Shown: positions 18,137-27,296, counted from the first letter of the stretch. The stretch: DNA of 64,000 nt from Prado023 sp963798745 (GCA_963798745.1 CAWCUF010000003.1:248001-312000), one strand, 5' to 3'. Numbers and translations: made by a program. The notes: generated by a model from the letters alone, not told the origin.

Positions 18137-19342
18137 TCAGTCACAGCGGCGCCATCCGGCGGCGGTTCGGCGGGTGAGTCCCGCGATCTCCAGCAGGCCC
18201 AGGTGGGCCAGGCAGACCACCTCCGGCACGCCGGCACCGGCGGCCACGGCTTCCAGGGTCGTGGCCCGTCGTGCCGGCAGCGCGACGAGGACGGGCACGA
18301 CGTCGAGGGGCAGCCGGGCACCGACGACACGAGCCTCGGCCTGCGCCACTGGATCGGCAGGCAGGTCCGCATCCAGTGGCCCGCAGGCCAGGGCTGCCTG
18401 ACCCGCCCCGGGATCTCCGGCGCTCGACCCCCGACGCGACCCTGCCGCGCGCGGAGCACCTCCCCCGGGCTCCACCCGGTCCGCTCCGATGAGCAGGGCC
18501 GAGACCTGGGCGCCGTCACTGACGCACCGCGCGGACTGCTCGTGCAGCAGCCGGTTGGTCCCGGTGCTGGCCATCGACGTGATCGGGCCGGGGACCGCCA
18601 TCACGACCCGGCCGAGTTCCAGGGCCCGGGAGGCAGTGGCCATCGCCCCACTGCGCCCGGCGGCCTCGACCACGACGGTGCCGCGTCCCAGTGCGGCGAT
18701 CAGCCGGTTGCGGGCCAGGAAGCGGTGCTTGAGCGGTTGGCTGCCCGGCGGCAGTTCGGAGACGACCAGGCCGACATCGGCGATCCGCGCCAGCAACGCG
18801 TCGTGGGCTCGGGGGTAGGCGATGTCCACCCCGCAGGCCAGCACTGCGATCGTCTGCCCACTGTTCGACAGCGCCGCGCGATGTGCAGCGGCATCTATCC
18901 CGAAGGCGCCACCGGAGATCACCGCCCAGCCGTCCTGGGCCAACCCTCCAGCCACGGTTGCGGTGGCCCGCTCCCCGTAGGCGGTGCAGGCCCGCGCCCC
19001 GACGACGGCCACCGAGCGCAGCGCCGCTGCCCGCAGGTCCAGGGGCCCACGGACCCACAGCGCCAGTGGTGGCTCGGGCAGGTCCAGCAGCTGGGTCGGG
19101 AACTCCGGATCACCGGCGACCAGGACCCGCACGCCCACGTGGGTCATCCGCTCCAGCATCGCCGGCACCTCGTGGAGCGTCAGCCGGCCGGCCACCGGGG
19201 CCGCCCGCCGACCTGACCCCACCCGGGCCAGCGCCTGGCTCACCCCGACCTCCGCGACGAGGTCGGCCACGCCCGGGGCACCGGGCTCCACGGCACAGGC
19301 CAGCGCGATCAGCTCACGCCGCTGCGAGTCGGTGACACTCAT
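18137..19342 (-). CDS. dprA: DNA-processing protein DprA (Smf)
   Basis: 401 residues. The Rossmann-like DprA domain (about 70-290) contains VAVVGARACTAYG, ISGGAFGIDAAAHRAAL, VLACGVDIAYP and FLARNRLIAALG, the single-strand DNA binding core that loads RecA. A C-terminal winged-helix domain (about 345-400) is present. N-terminal helices (1-60) resemble the DprA SAM domain. The ATG overlaps the comM stop by 4 bp (ATGA). DprA is widespread in bacteria not known to be transformable, so competence is not implied by the gene alone. Confidence 0.95.
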   Translation of the reverse strand: MSVTDSQRRELIALACAVEPGAPGVADLVAEVGVSQALARVGSGRRAAPVAGRLTLHEVPAMLERMTHVGVRVLVAGDPEFPTQLLDLPEPPLALWVRGPLDLRAAALRSVAVVGARACTAYGERATATVAGGLAQDGWAVISGGAFGIDAAAHRAALSNSGQTIAVLACGVDIAYPRAHDALLARIADVGLVVSELPPGSQPLKHRFLARNRLIAALGRGTVVVEAAGRSGAMATASRALELGRVVMAVPGPITSMASTGTNRLLHEQSARCVSDGAQVSALLIGADRVEPGGGAPRAAGSRRGSSAGDPGAGQAALACGPLDADLPADPVAQAEARVVGARLPLDVVPVLVALPARRATTLEAVAAGAGVPEVVCLAHLGLLEIAGLTRRTAAGWRRCD

Positions 19343-20904
19343 GATCCGGCCTCCCAGAGCTCGCCGCGCAGGGTCAGCGCCCGGCCGACGTGTTCGGGCC
19401 CGGGTCGGTCGACCTCCGCGAGGTCAGCCAGGCTCCAGGCGACCCGGATCGCCCGGTCCGCCCCACGAGCGCTGAGCCGGCCGGCGCTGATCGCCGCACC
19501 GAGCAGGTCCGCGGCCGCCGGTTGCGGGGCGAGCGGCCCCCGGAGCAGCGAGGAGGCTTGAGCCCCGTTGGGAACGACACCCAACCCCAACGCCGAGCAT
19601 CGTAGTGCTGCGTGCTCACGGGCGGCGGCGACCCGCGCGCGCACGGACGACGAGTCGACACCGCCCGGCTCCGTCGACCAGGTGCTGCGCCCCGGCGGCC
19701 CCAGCGTCAGGCGGATGTCGACCCGGTCCATCAGGGGACCGGACAGCCGGGCCAGGTAGCGGCGGCGGTCCTGCGAACGGCAGCGACACTGCCCGCCGTC
19801 GCCGTCGCCGACCCCGCACGGACACGGATTGGCGGCCAGGACCAACTGGAACCGCGCGGGCATCCGGGCGGTGAAGCCGGCGCGGGAGATGCAGACCACG
19901 CCGGCCTCCAGCGGTTGGCGCAACGACTCCAGGCAGGCCGACCCGAACTCGGCCGCCTCGTCCAGGAAGAGCACGCCGCCATGGGCCAGCGTCACCGAAC
20001 CCGGGGTGGGCTGGCCGCCGCGCCCGCCACCGACCAGGGCCGCCACCGTGGCGGTGTGGTGCGGGGACTCGAAGGGTGGCCGGCGCACGAGTCCGTTCAC
20101 GTCGGCCACGATCGAGCGGATCGCCGTGACCGTCAGGGCGTCCTCGTCGCTGAGGTCGGGCAGGATGGTGGGCAGGCGCTCAGCCAACAGCGTCTTGCCC
20201 ACACCCGGCCTGCCGATCATCGCCACGTGGTGCCCGCCGACGGCCGCCACCTCGAGGGCAGCGACTGCCTCAGGCTGGCCGAGCACATCGGCGAGGTCGG
20301 GTGCCGACGCCGACGACCGCTCAGCCGAGCCCATCCCGGTGGCGCCCATCAGGCCGTCCCCGATCGGGTCGGACTCCACGTCGTCGACGGTGGCACCGGT
20401 CAGCATCTGCCCCCACTGGCGCAGCGACCCCACGCCCACCGCCTCCACGCCGGGTACCACACCCGCCTGAGCTGCGCTGCCCGCTGCCACCACCACGCGG
20501 GGGCGGCCGGACCGGGCGGCAGCCACCGCGGCGATCACGGCTCCGCGGACCGGCCGAACCCGGCCGTCGAGGCCCAACTCAGCGAACAGGATCGCCTGCG
20601 CCAGCGGTTCAGCCGGGATCTGCCCGTCGGCGGCCAGGATCGCCGAGGCGATCGCCAGGTCCAGCCCGGACCCGCGCTTGTGCAGGGAGGCCGGCGAGAG
20701 CCCCACCGTGATCCGCGTCTGTGGCCAGCGGGCACCGCTGTTGAGCACCGCGGCTCGCACCCGGTCCCGGGCCTCACCCACGGCCGTGTCCGCGAGCCCG
20801 ACGATGGACATCCCGGGCAGCCCCGAGGAGAGGTGCGCCTCGACCTCGACCAGGTGGGCGTCCACGCCGGAGATCACCACCCCGTGCGCCCTGGCCAGGG
20901 ACAT
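19339..20904 (-). CDS. comM: YifB/ComM-family Mg-chelatase-like AAA ATPase
   Basis: 521 residues. An N-terminal Lon-like ChlI domain (about 20-145) precedes the AAA+ module with Walker A GRPGVGKTLLAERLP and Walker B VLFLDEAAEF, then an Arg-rich C-terminal Mg-chelatase domain (ARGADRAIRVAWSLADL). ComM is a hexameric helicase that promotes branch migration during natural transformation in Vibrio and relatives. A CPCGVGDGDGGQCRC zinc-type cysteine cluster lies after the sensor region, as in the family. The ATG overlaps the yraN stop by 1 bp and the 3' end overlaps dprA by 4 bp. Confidence 0.94.
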   Translation of the reverse strand: MSLARAHGVVISGVDAHLVEVEAHLSSGLPGMSIVGLADTAVGEARDRVRAAVLNSGARWPQTRITVGLSPASLHKRGSGLDLAIASAILAADGQIPAEPLAQAILFAELGLDGRVRPVRGAVIAAVAAARSGRPRVVVAAGSAAQAGVVPGVEAVGVGSLRQWGQMLTGATVDDVESDPIGDGLMGATGMGSAERSSASAPDLADVLGQPEAVAALEVAAVGGHHVAMIGRPGVGKTLLAERLPTILPDLSDEDALTVTAIRSIVADVNGLVRRPPFESPHHTATVAALVGGGRGGQPTPGSVTLAHGGVLFLDEAAEFGSACLESLRQPLEAGVVCISRAGFTARMPARFQLVLAANPCPCGVGDGDGGQCRCRSQDRRRYLARLSGPLMDRVDIRLTLGPPGRSTWSTEPGGVDSSSVRARVAAAREHAALRCSALGLGVVPNGAQASSLLRGPLAPQPAAADLLGAAISAGRLSARGADRAIRVAWSLADLAEVDRPGPEHVGRALTLRGELWEAGS

Positions 20905-21260
20905 CAGCAGGCCGCCCGCACATGTGCGACCTCGAAGCGTCCACCCGGAGCGGACAGCAGCCCGAGGGCGTCGATCCGGATCGGTCCGCGGTGTCCGCCG
21001 ACCTCGGCCAGGTACAGCGCGACCAGCCGGCGCAACCGGGCCTGCTTGGCAGGGGTGATCGCCGCCAGCGGGCCACCGAAGCCGGTGCCGCTTCGGGTCT
21101 TGACCTCGCAGAAGACCAGCGCGTCACCGTCGCGGGCGATGATGTCGACCTCGCCGTACCGGCAACGCCAGTTGCGCGTCACCACCACCATGCCGCGCGC
21201 GGCCAGGAACGCCACCGCGGCGTCCTCACCGGTCTGGCCCAAGACCTGTCGATCCCCCAT
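20904..21260 (-). CDS. yraN: UPF0102 / YraN endonuclease-like protein
   Basis: 118 residues from ATG 21260, which has a GGGGGTGG Shine-Dalgarno; an in-frame GTG at 21281 is also possible. The restriction-endonuclease-like core is clear: GEDAAVAFLAARG, NWRCRYGEVDIIARDG, and VFCEVKTRSGTGFG with the E-x-K of the nuclease-like site. The family is near-universal, and its function is unknown but probably in nucleic-acid processing. It overlaps comM by 1 bp and follows rnhB by 54 bp, the usual actinobacterial order. Confidence 0.92.
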   Translation of the reverse strand: MGDRQVLGQTGEDAAVAFLAARGMVVVTRNWRCRYGEVDIIARDGDALVFCEVKTRSGTGFGGPLAAITPAKQARLRRLVALYLAEVGGHRGPIRIDALGLLSAPGGRFEVAHVRAAC

Positions 21261-21314
21261 CACTGCCACCCCCGGGGTCAACCCTGTCTGTCGACCGGCG
21301 ATCAGGGAAGGGGA

Positions 21315-22079
21315 TCAGCGCACAGTTGTGGACAACTGCGGCCCCGTCGGCTGCGGCGCGCCCGCCCGGACCTCGGCGGGGTGCGTCGCCTCGACACCCG
21401 GCAGGTGCCAGGAGCGGCGGTGCAGCGGGGTCGGGCCGAGCCGGCGCAGGGCGTCGATGTGCTCCGGGGCGCTGTAGCCCTTGTTCAGGGCCCAGCCGTA
21501 CTCCGGATGGGCCGGGGCCAGCTCCACCATCATCGCGTCCCGCTCGCACTTGGCCAGCACGCTGGCCGCCGCGACCCCGGCGCAGGTCAGGTCCCCGCGC
21601 ACCCGGGTGTGCACGACGGGTGGCAGCACGGACAGGTCCGCCAGCCCGTCGCCCACGGTGCGCCGCGGGTCGGGGAACAACGCATCGGGCTCGTCGGGGA
21701 TCCGCAGCCAGTCGTGGTTGCCGTCCAGCAGCGCCACGTCGGCGGCCACCGGCAGGGCGGCGAACGCGCGGGCCGCGGCAACCCGCAGGGCGCAGATGAT
21801 GCCCACGGCGTCGACCTCGAACGGGTCGGCGTGCCCCACTGCCCAGGCCACCGGCCAGCGGCGCAACCTGGGCAGCAACTCGCGGCGCGCCCGCGGGGTC
21901 AGCAGCTTCGAGTCGCGCAGGCCGCGCGGCGCTGAGCCGGTGCGCAGGTCGAGGACCGTCACCCCGACGCTGACCGGACCGGCCAGTGCGCCGCGACCCA
22001 CCTCGTCCACGCAGCCGAGCAGGTGGGCCCCGGCGCGCAGCAACGAGCGCTCCAGGCGCAGGGTCGGGGCCTGGCTCAT
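21315..22079 (-). CDS. rnhB: Ribonuclease HII
   Basis: 254 residues. Removes single ribonucleotides and RNA primers from RNA-DNA hybrids. The metal site is visible: Asp-Glu in CVDEVGRGALAGPV, Asp in LLDGNHDW, Asp in LAKCERDAMM; LRDSKLLTPRARRE is the substrate-binding helix. The ATG at 22079 is chosen because it overlaps the lepB stop by 4 bp and gives family length. Confidence 0.95.
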   Translation of the reverse strand: MSQAPTLRLERSLLRAGAHLLGCVDEVGRGALAGPVSVGVTVLDLRTGSAPRGLRDSKLLTPRARRELLPRLRRWPVAWAVGHADPFEVDAVGIICALRVAAARAFAALPVAADVALLDGNHDWLRIPDEPDALFPDPRRTVGDGLADLSVLPPVVHTRVRGDLTCAGVAAASVLAKCERDAMMVELAPAHPEYGWALNKGYSAPEHIDALRRLGPTPLHRRSWHLPGVEATHPAEVRAGAPQPTGPQLSTTVR

Positions 22080-22810
22080 GGCGCCTGTGCGCCCGCCGGG
22101 CTCGGCGCATCGGCCGCGGCGGGGGCCGCCACCTGCGCGGGCAGCGTCGCCCACCGCGACATCGGCCACATGATGACCTTGGCCTGCCCGACGACGTTGG
22201 TCGCGGGCACGGTGCCCTGGTCCTGGTCGAGGTGGAAGCGCGAATCGGCGGAGTCCGAGCGGTGGTCGCCCATCACGAACAGCCGGCCCTCAGGGACCTC
22301 CACCCGGAACGTCACCTGATCGGTGGCGTCGCCCGGGTAGATGTAGGGCTCGTCGATCGGCTCGCCGTTGCGGATGATCCGCCCATCCGGGGCGCAGCAC
22401 TCGATGGTGTCCCCGCCCACGCCGATCACGCGCTTGACCAGGTCGTCACCGGTGCTGCTGGGCAGCACGCCGACGAACGTGCCCAGCTCGTCGATCGCCC
22501 CGCGCAGCCCGGTCATGGGCGGCGGATCGGCCAGCCAGTCGGCCGGATCCCGGAAGACCACCACGTCGCCGCGGCCCGGATCGCCGCCGGGCTTCCACAC
22601 CAGGATCCGGTCCCCGCGGATCAGGGTCTGCTCCATGGAGCCGCTGGGCACCCAGAACGCCTGGATCAGGAACGTGCGCACCAGGGCCGAGATCACCAGG
22701 GCCATGACCACCACGATCGCGATCTCGCGCAGCCCACGCAGGAAGCCCGAGCGTGCCCGGGGTTCGTCGGGCGGCTCGCGCGATTCCACCGGATCCAGCG
22801 CTTCATTCAT
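22076..22810 (-). CDS. lepB: Type I signal peptidase (first copy)
   Basis: 244 residues, single N-terminal membrane anchor (about 28-45) with the catalytic domain outside. Ser58 in PSGSMEQTL is the nucleophile, the general-base Lys lies in LVKRVIGVGGD, and box E is MGDHRSDSADSR. It cleaves Sec and Tat signal peptides, including presumably the exoprotease and LytM-like protein in this window. The C-terminus ends in an Ala/Pro-rich tail without a second membrane segment. It overlaps both the second lepB (4 bp) and rnhB (4 bp). Confidence 0.94.
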   Translation of the reverse strand: MNEALDPVESREPPDEPRARSGFLRGLREIAIVVVMALVISALVRTFLIQAFWVPSGSMEQTLIRGDRILVWKPGGDPGRGDVVVFRDPADWLADPPPMTGLRGAIDELGTFVGVLPSSTGDDLVKRVIGVGGDTIECCAPDGRIIRNGEPIDEPYIYPGDATDQVTFRVEVPEGRLFVMGDHRSDSADSRFHLDQDQGTVPATNVVGQAKVIMWPMSRWATLPAQVAAPAAADAPSPAGAQAP

Positions 22811-23397
22811 CGCAAGCCCTCCAGAGCGCGCATCGATCCCGGGGGCCAGACGACCGCCTCGACGGTGCCAATGATGCGTGATGCCGGGACGTTCCCGCCC
22901 CCCGGGTCCCCGAGGTGGTCACGCGCGTCCGACGAACTGGGCCGGTTGTCTCCCATCAACCAGTAGTGCTCCGCCTTGACCTCGATGTCGAACGGGACCT
23001 GGTCGCTGCGTGCGCCAGCCAGGTAGGGCTCGGCCACCGGCTGGCCGTTGCGCAGCAGGCCGCCCTCGGGCGTGCAGCACGTGATCCGGTCCCCGCCGAC
23101 CCCGATGATGCGCTTGACGAACACGGTTCCGACCGGGTCCTCGCGAGCAGCCCACAGGTCCGCGGCGTCGAACACGACGACCTGGCCCGGCTGGAGGCGC
23201 CAGCGCTCCATCCCGACCTTGGCGATGGCCACCCGCTCCCCCGGGGCCAGGGTGGGCAGCATCGAATCGGACTGCACGGCGCGCAACTCGCCGACTGTGC
23301 GGTTGACCAGCACGACGGCCAGCACGCCGCCGACAGCGAGAAGGGCCCCAACCCGGATGATCCGGCGGGAGCCCTCCTCGGCGGTGCGCTTGCGCAC
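22807..23397 (-). CDS. lepB: Type I signal peptidase (second copy)
   Basis: 196 residues from a GTG 5 bp after the rplS stop. One N-terminal transmembrane segment (about 16-32), Ser45 in VQSDSMLPTL, Lys in FVKRIIGVGGD, and MGDNRPSSSDARD as box E. All catalytic residues are intact, so this is a second active paralogue, shorter and more diverged than its neighbour. Tandem signal peptidases at the rplS-rnhB locus are known in Streptomyces (four copies there). Substrate division is unknown. Confidence 0.93.
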   Translation of the reverse strand: MRKRTAEEGSRRIIRVGALLAVGGVLAVVLVNRTVGELRAVQSDSMLPTLAPGERVAIAKVGMERWRLQPGQVVVFDAADLWAAREDPVGTVFVKRIIGVGGDRITCCTPEGGLLRNGQPVAEPYLAGARSDQVPFDIEVKAEHYWLMGDNRPSSSDARDHLGDPGGGNVPASRIIGTVEAVVWPPGSMRALEGLR

Positions 23398-23402
23398 TCT
23401 GG

Positions 23403-23753
23403 TCAGACGTTCTCGCGCTTCTCGCGGATCTTGGCCTTCTTGCCGCGCAGCTCGCGCAGGTAGTACAGCTTGGCGCGGCGCACGTCGCCCCGGGTCACGA
23501 CCTCGATCCTGTCGATGATCGGGGTGTGCAGCGGGAAGGTGCGCTCCACGCCGGTGCCGAAGCTGATCTTGCGGACGGTGAAGGTCTCCTGCAGGCCGCC
23601 ACCGTGGCGGCGGATGACCACGCCCTGGAAGACCTGGATCCGCGAGCGCGTGCCCTCGACGACCTTCACGTGGACCTTCACGGTGTCGCCGGGACGGAAG
23701 TCAGGGATGTCGGAGCGCAGCGACGCTGCGTCGACGATGTCGAGCTTGTTCAT
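23403..23753 (-). CDS. rplS: Ribosomal protein L19
   Basis: 116 residues, complete. Located at the 30S-50S interface. RPGDTVKVHVKVVEG, RIQVFQGVVIRRHGGG and the C-terminal RRAKLYYLRELRGKKAKIREK are diagnostic. ATG 23753 has an AGGAAG Shine-Dalgarno 5 nt upstream. A 187-bp gap separates it from trmD and probably holds its own promoter. Confidence 0.98.
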   Translation of the reverse strand: MNKLDIVDAASLRSDIPDFRPGDTVKVHVKVVEGTRSRIQVFQGVVIRRHGGGLQETFTVRKISFGTGVERTFPLHTPIIDRIEVVTRGDVRRAKLYYLRELRGKKAKIREKRENV

Positions 23754-23940
23754 GATCGCTTCCTGGCGGGAGCCACAGGTCGCCCGCAGATGTGGGTCGG
23801 ATGGGTGCTGGCGCGTGGAACGCGGCTCCCCTGTGGCGGTGGCGCGAGACGACAGCCCCCCAAGTCTGCCACAGCGGCACCTGACCCCGGAAATGCACGC
23901 GCCTGCGCACCCAGGCGTCCCGGGCCGCCCGAAGCGGGTG

Positions 23941-24663
23941 TCAGGCCAGGAGATCGGGACGCATCGCCCGGGTCCGAGCCAGCGCCTGCTCATGGCGCCA
24001 ACGGGCCACCGCGCCGTGGTCCCCCGACGTGAGCACCTCGGGGACTGCCAGTCCTGACCAGACCGGTGGCCGGGTGTAGACCGGACCCTCGAGCAGGTCG
24101 GCCATCGCGCCCGGCGCGAACGAGTCGTCGGCATGGCTGGCCTCGTTGCCCAGCACGCCGGGGATCAGCCGGCCGACCGCCTCGACCATCACCAGGACGG
24201 CCGCCTCGGCACCGGCCAGCACGTAGTCGCCGATGGACACCTCCTCGACGACCACCGGCACCCCGCCGGCGCGCAGGGTCCGCGCCCAGTCCCAGACCCG
24301 CGCATCGATGCCCTCGTAGCGCCCGCAGGCGAACACCAACCGGGCGTCGGTGGACCACTGCGCCGCCATCGCCTGGGTGAACCGCGCCCCGCTGGGCGTG
24401 GGCACCACCAGGCGCACCGGCGCACTCGGGTCGCCGTGGGCGAGCACGTCGGCCAGGGCCTGGCCCCAGGGCTCGGGCTTCATGACCATGCCGGGCCCGC
24501 CGCCGTACGGGGAGTCGTCGACGGTCCGGTGCCGGTCGTGGGTGTAGTCGCGCAGGTCGTGCACCTCGAGGTCGATCAGGCCGTCGGCGATGGCCCGACC
24601 GACCAGCGACAGCCGCAACGGCGCGAGGTACTCGCCGAAGATCGAGACGACGTCGATGCGCAC
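23941..24663 (-). CDS. trmD: tRNA (guanine-N1-)-methyltransferase
   Basis: 240-residue SPOUT-class enzyme that makes m1G37 in tRNAs reading CNN codons, preventing frameshifts. The trefoil knot is clear: FACGRYEGIDARV, EEVSIGDYVLAGAEAAVLVM, and LEGPVYTRPPVWSGLAVPEVLTSGDH. The start is GTG at 24663, one base after the rimM stop (TAG-C-GTG). It is followed by 187 bp before rplS. Confidence 0.97.
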   Translation of the reverse strand: MRIDVVSIFGEYLAPLRLSLVGRAIADGLIDLEVHDLRDYTHDRHRTVDDSPYGGGPGMVMKPEPWGQALADVLAHGDPSAPVRLVVPTPSGARFTQAMAAQWSTDARLVFACGRYEGIDARVWDWARTLRAGGVPVVVEEVSIGDYVLAGAEAAVLVMVEAVGRLIPGVLGNEASHADDSFAPGAMADLLEGPVYTRPPVWSGLAVPEVLTSGDHGAVARWRHEQALARTRAMRPDLLA

Positions 24664-24664
24664 G

Positions 24665-25183
24665 CTAGGAGTCCGCGAGCTCGGCCAGGCCCTCGGGCAG
24701 GTCGACCACGACGAACCCGCCGTCCAGGTCCACCTCGGGCACGATCGCCGCCACGAAGGGGACCAGCAGCTCCGCGCCGCCCTCGCGCGCCACGGACAGG
24801 ACGTCCTGGCCGGGCAGGTGCAGCACCTCGGCGATCCGACCGAGTTCGGTGCCGGCCACGTCACGTACGGCCAGGCCGACCAGGGCCCGATCGTGGTACT
24901 CGTCGTCGGCGGTGTCGGTGAGGTCGACCTCGGCGTGCAGCAGCGCCCCACGCAGCGCCTCAGCGGCGTTGCGGTCCGCCACCCCGGCCAGCGCCAGGAT
25001 CAGCCGAGCGCCCTGCCAGCGGTGCCCGGCGACGGTGACCTGCGCGGGCAGGCCCCGGCCCGGGTCCACCGACAGCACCGCCCCCGGGGAGAACCGCTCC
25101 TCGGGGGCGTCGGTACGGACCTCGACGGTGACCTCACCGCGGATGCCCTGCGCCCGACCGATCCGGCCGACCACCAGGCGCAT
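24665..25183 (-). CDS. rimM: Ribosome maturation factor RimM
   Basis: 172 residues. N-terminal barrel (LVVGRIGRAQGIRGEVTVEVRTD) and C-terminal PRC-barrel (YHDRALVGLAVRDVAGTELGRIAEVL). It assists 30S head assembly with S19. It overlaps khpA by 1 bp and is 1 bp from trmD, so the rpsP-khpA-rimM-trmD set reads as one coupled operon. Confidence 0.96.
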   Translation of the reverse strand: MRLVVGRIGRAQGIRGEVTVEVRTDAPEERFSPGAVLSVDPGRGLPAQVTVAGHRWQGARLILALAGVADRNAAEALRGALLHAEVDLTDTADDEYHDRALVGLAVRDVAGTELGRIAEVLHLPGQDVLSVAREGGAELLVPFVAAIVPEVDLDGGFVVVDLPEGLAELADS

Positions 25184-25449
25184 CAGCGCTCGTCGGCGTC
25201 CAGGAAGTCCACGCGCACCGGGCGACCGCCCGAGATGGCGCTGACCACCGTGCGGATCGCCGTGGCGGTGCGCCCACCCCGGCCGATCACGCGACCGATG
25301 TCCTGCGGATGGACCCGGACCTGGAAGGTCTGCCCACCCTGCTCACGCGGACCACGGCGGCCGTTGCGCGCACGGACGCTGACGTCGTCGGGGTGCTCGA
25401 CGATGCCCGAGACCAGGTGCTCCAGCGAATCCTCGATGACCCCGCTCAT
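25183..25449 (-). CDS. khpA: KH-domain RNA-binding protein KhpA
   Basis: 88 residues with a single KH domain; the signature loop reads RVIGRGGRTATAIRTVV (GxxG with Arg at the second variable position). KhpA dimerises or pairs with KhpB/Jag and binds many RNAs. It sits between rpsP (ATGA overlap) and rimM (1-bp overlap), the usual place in Gram-positives. Confidence 0.94.
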   Translation of the reverse strand: MSGVIEDSLEHLVSGIVEHPDDVSVRARNGRRGPREQGGQTFQVRVHPQDIGRVIGRGGRTATAIRTVVSAISGGRPVRVDFLDADER

Positions 25450-25919
25450 GCCGAGGGCGTCTCCTGCGTTGCGGCGACCTCCGCCGGGGCGTCAGCGGCC
25501 TCCGGCGCCGGGGCGTCCTCGGCGGCGGGTGCCGTCTGCGGCTTCGGGGCCTTGGCCTTGGGGGCCTTGCCGGCCTCCTCGGCGGAGCGCACGGCGGCCT
25601 CGAAGGCGAGCTGCTTGTCGGCCTTCGGCTCAGCGTGGCGCAGGGTGCCCTCGGCGCCCGGCAGGCCCTTGTACGTCTGCCAGTCGCCGGTGATCTTCAG
25701 GATGGCCAGCACCGGCTCGGTCGGCTGCGCGCCCACACCCAGCCAGTACTGCACACGCTCGGAGTCCACCTGGATCAGGCTGGGCTCACGGCGGGGTTGG
25801 TAGATCCCGATCTCCTCGATCGAGCGACCGCTGCGAGCGGTGCGCGAGTCGGCGATGACGATGCGGTACTGCGGGTTCTTCTTCTTGCCCAGGCGCTTGA
25901 GCTTGATCTTGACGGCCAC
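25446..25919 (-). CDS. rpsP: Ribosomal protein S16 with Ala/Pro/Glu C-terminal extension
   Basis: 157 residues; S16 proper is residues 1-85 (VKIKLKRLGKKKNPQYRIVIADSR, then RSGRSIEEIGIYQP and ERVQYWLGVGAQPTEPV). The rest is a Lys then Ala/Pro/Glu-rich tail, found in actinobacterial S16 proteins but longer than average. The start is GTG at 25919 with a GAAAGAGA upstream. First gene of the rpsP-khpA-rimM-trmD operon; a promoter should lie in 25920-26078. Confidence 0.96.
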   Translation of the reverse strand: MAVKIKLKRLGKKKNPQYRIVIADSRTARSGRSIEEIGIYQPRREPSLIQVDSERVQYWLGVGAQPTEPVLAILKITGDWQTYKGLPGAEGTLRHAEPKADKQLAFEAAVRSAEEAGKAPKAKAPKPQTAPAAEDAPAPEAADAPAEVAATQETPSA

Positions 25920-26078
25920 GTGTGTCGGTGTCTCTTTCAGTTCTGGGGTGGATCCCCGTGGACGCGAACATGGGGTTACCCACGTCACGGGGAACGCATG
26001 GATCATGCCGGCCGACGGTTGAGAGGGACCGCGACCCGCATGGGACGCGCTCATTGTGCCATCCCGGACCCGGAATGC

Positions 26079-27296
26079 TCAAAGACGCACCGCGTCCCGC
26101 AGCCGGGCCGCCAACTCCCCGACAGGTGCGACCGATACCTGCGGCAGGTCCAACCAGGCAGCCATCACCGTGAGCTCGTGGGCGAGTGCGGCCACCGCGT
26201 CGGTGCTCACGACACCCTCGGGATGCGCGGCCTGCACGAGCAGCCGGCCAGTGGCCCGGTCGGCCTTGAGGTCGAGTCGGGCCACGAGCGCCTCGTCGTG
26301 CAGGAACGGCAGGACGTAGTAACCGTGCACGCGCCGCGCGGCCGGGGTGTAGATCTCGATCCGGTAGCGCATCGCGAACAGGCGCTCGGTGCGCGGGCGG
26401 AACCAGATCAGCGGGTCGAACGGCGCGAGCAGGGCGCTGCCCCGGACCCGGTGCGGCACGCTGAAGCCCGCCGGGGCGTAGGCCGGCGGCCAGCCCGGCA
26501 CCTCGACGGCCATCAGCTCGCCGGCGGCGACCAGGTCCGTGATCGCCGCCCGGGTCGCCGCTGCCGGCATCCGGAAGTGATCGGCGAGATCGGCCGCGGT
26601 GGCCACGCCGTGCGCACGCGCGGCGATCGCGACCAGCTCGCGGTGGGCCTGCGCGGGCTGCGGGGTGGGGGCGTCGAGCACGGCTTGCGGCAGCACCGCC
26701 TCGGGGGCTGCGTACCTGCGTCGGAACGCGCTGTCCCGCCCGGCGGAGGTCAGCTCCCCGGACCAGAACAGGTATTCCACCGCCCGCTTGACCGCCGACC
26801 AGTTCCAGCCCCAGTGCTCCCTGGGCCCGCGCTCGACGTGGACGAACCCCGCTTCGAGGTCGGTGGCGGTCATCGGGCCGCTGCTTCGGACCAGCTCGGC
26901 CACCTCGCGCACCAGGTCCGGCTGCTCGCGCTGGATGCGCACCATGGAACCCCAGGCGTCGTCGTGGACGCGATCCATCCGCCAGCGCATCAACCGGTGC
27001 AGGCCCACCGGCAGCAGCGCCGCCTCGTGGCCCCAGTACTCGAACAGCGAGCGCGGCGACCGTGCCGAGCAGGCGTCGAACCGGGCCCGGTCGTAGGGCC
27101 CGAGCCGGGCGAACAGGGGCAGGTAGTGAGCGCGGGTCAGGACGTTGACCGAGTCGATCTGCACCACGCCCAGGCGCCGGACGGTGTCGCCGAGTTGTCG
27201 GGCGCCCACCGGGCCGGTCGGGCGCGGTCGGTCGAAGCCCTGCGCGGCCAGGGCCACCCGGCGCGCGTCCGCCAGGCTCAGTCGGTCGCGGGGCAC
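26079..27296 (-). CDS. Winged-helix DNA-binding protein of the YcaQ/AlkZ family
   Basis: 405 residues. AlkZ/YcaQ enzymes are HTH_42 proteins that unhook DNA interstrand crosslinks or remove bulky adducts. Family features: SLADARRVALAAQG at the N-terminus, RRLGVVQIDSVNVLTRAHYLPLFARLG, the FEYWGHEAALLP motif, HWGWNWSAVKRAVEYLFWSGEL and LLAPFDPLIWFRPRTERLF near the C-terminus. YcaQ-type active sites use a QxQ or QxD motif; here VQID matches that motif. Start GTG 27296 has CAGGA about 9 nt upstream. Encoded between rpsP and ffh, no obvious operon partner. Confidence 0.85.
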   Translation of the reverse strand: MPRDRLSLADARRVALAAQGFDRPRPTGPVGARQLGDTVRRLGVVQIDSVNVLTRAHYLPLFARLGPYDRARFDACSARSPRSLFEYWGHEAALLPVGLHRLMRWRMDRVHDDAWGSMVRIQREQPDLVREVAELVRSSGPMTATDLEAGFVHVERGPREHWGWNWSAVKRAVEYLFWSGELTSAGRDSAFRRRYAAPEAVLPQAVLDAPTPQPAQAHRELVAIAARAHGVATAADLADHFRMPAAATRAAITDLVAAGELMAVEVPGWPPAYAPAGFSVPHRVRGSALLAPFDPLIWFRPRTERLFAMRYRIEIYTPAARRVHGYYVLPFLHDEALVARLDLKADRATGRLLVQAAHPEGVVSTDAVAALAHELTVMAAWLDLPQVSVAPVGELAARLRDAVRL

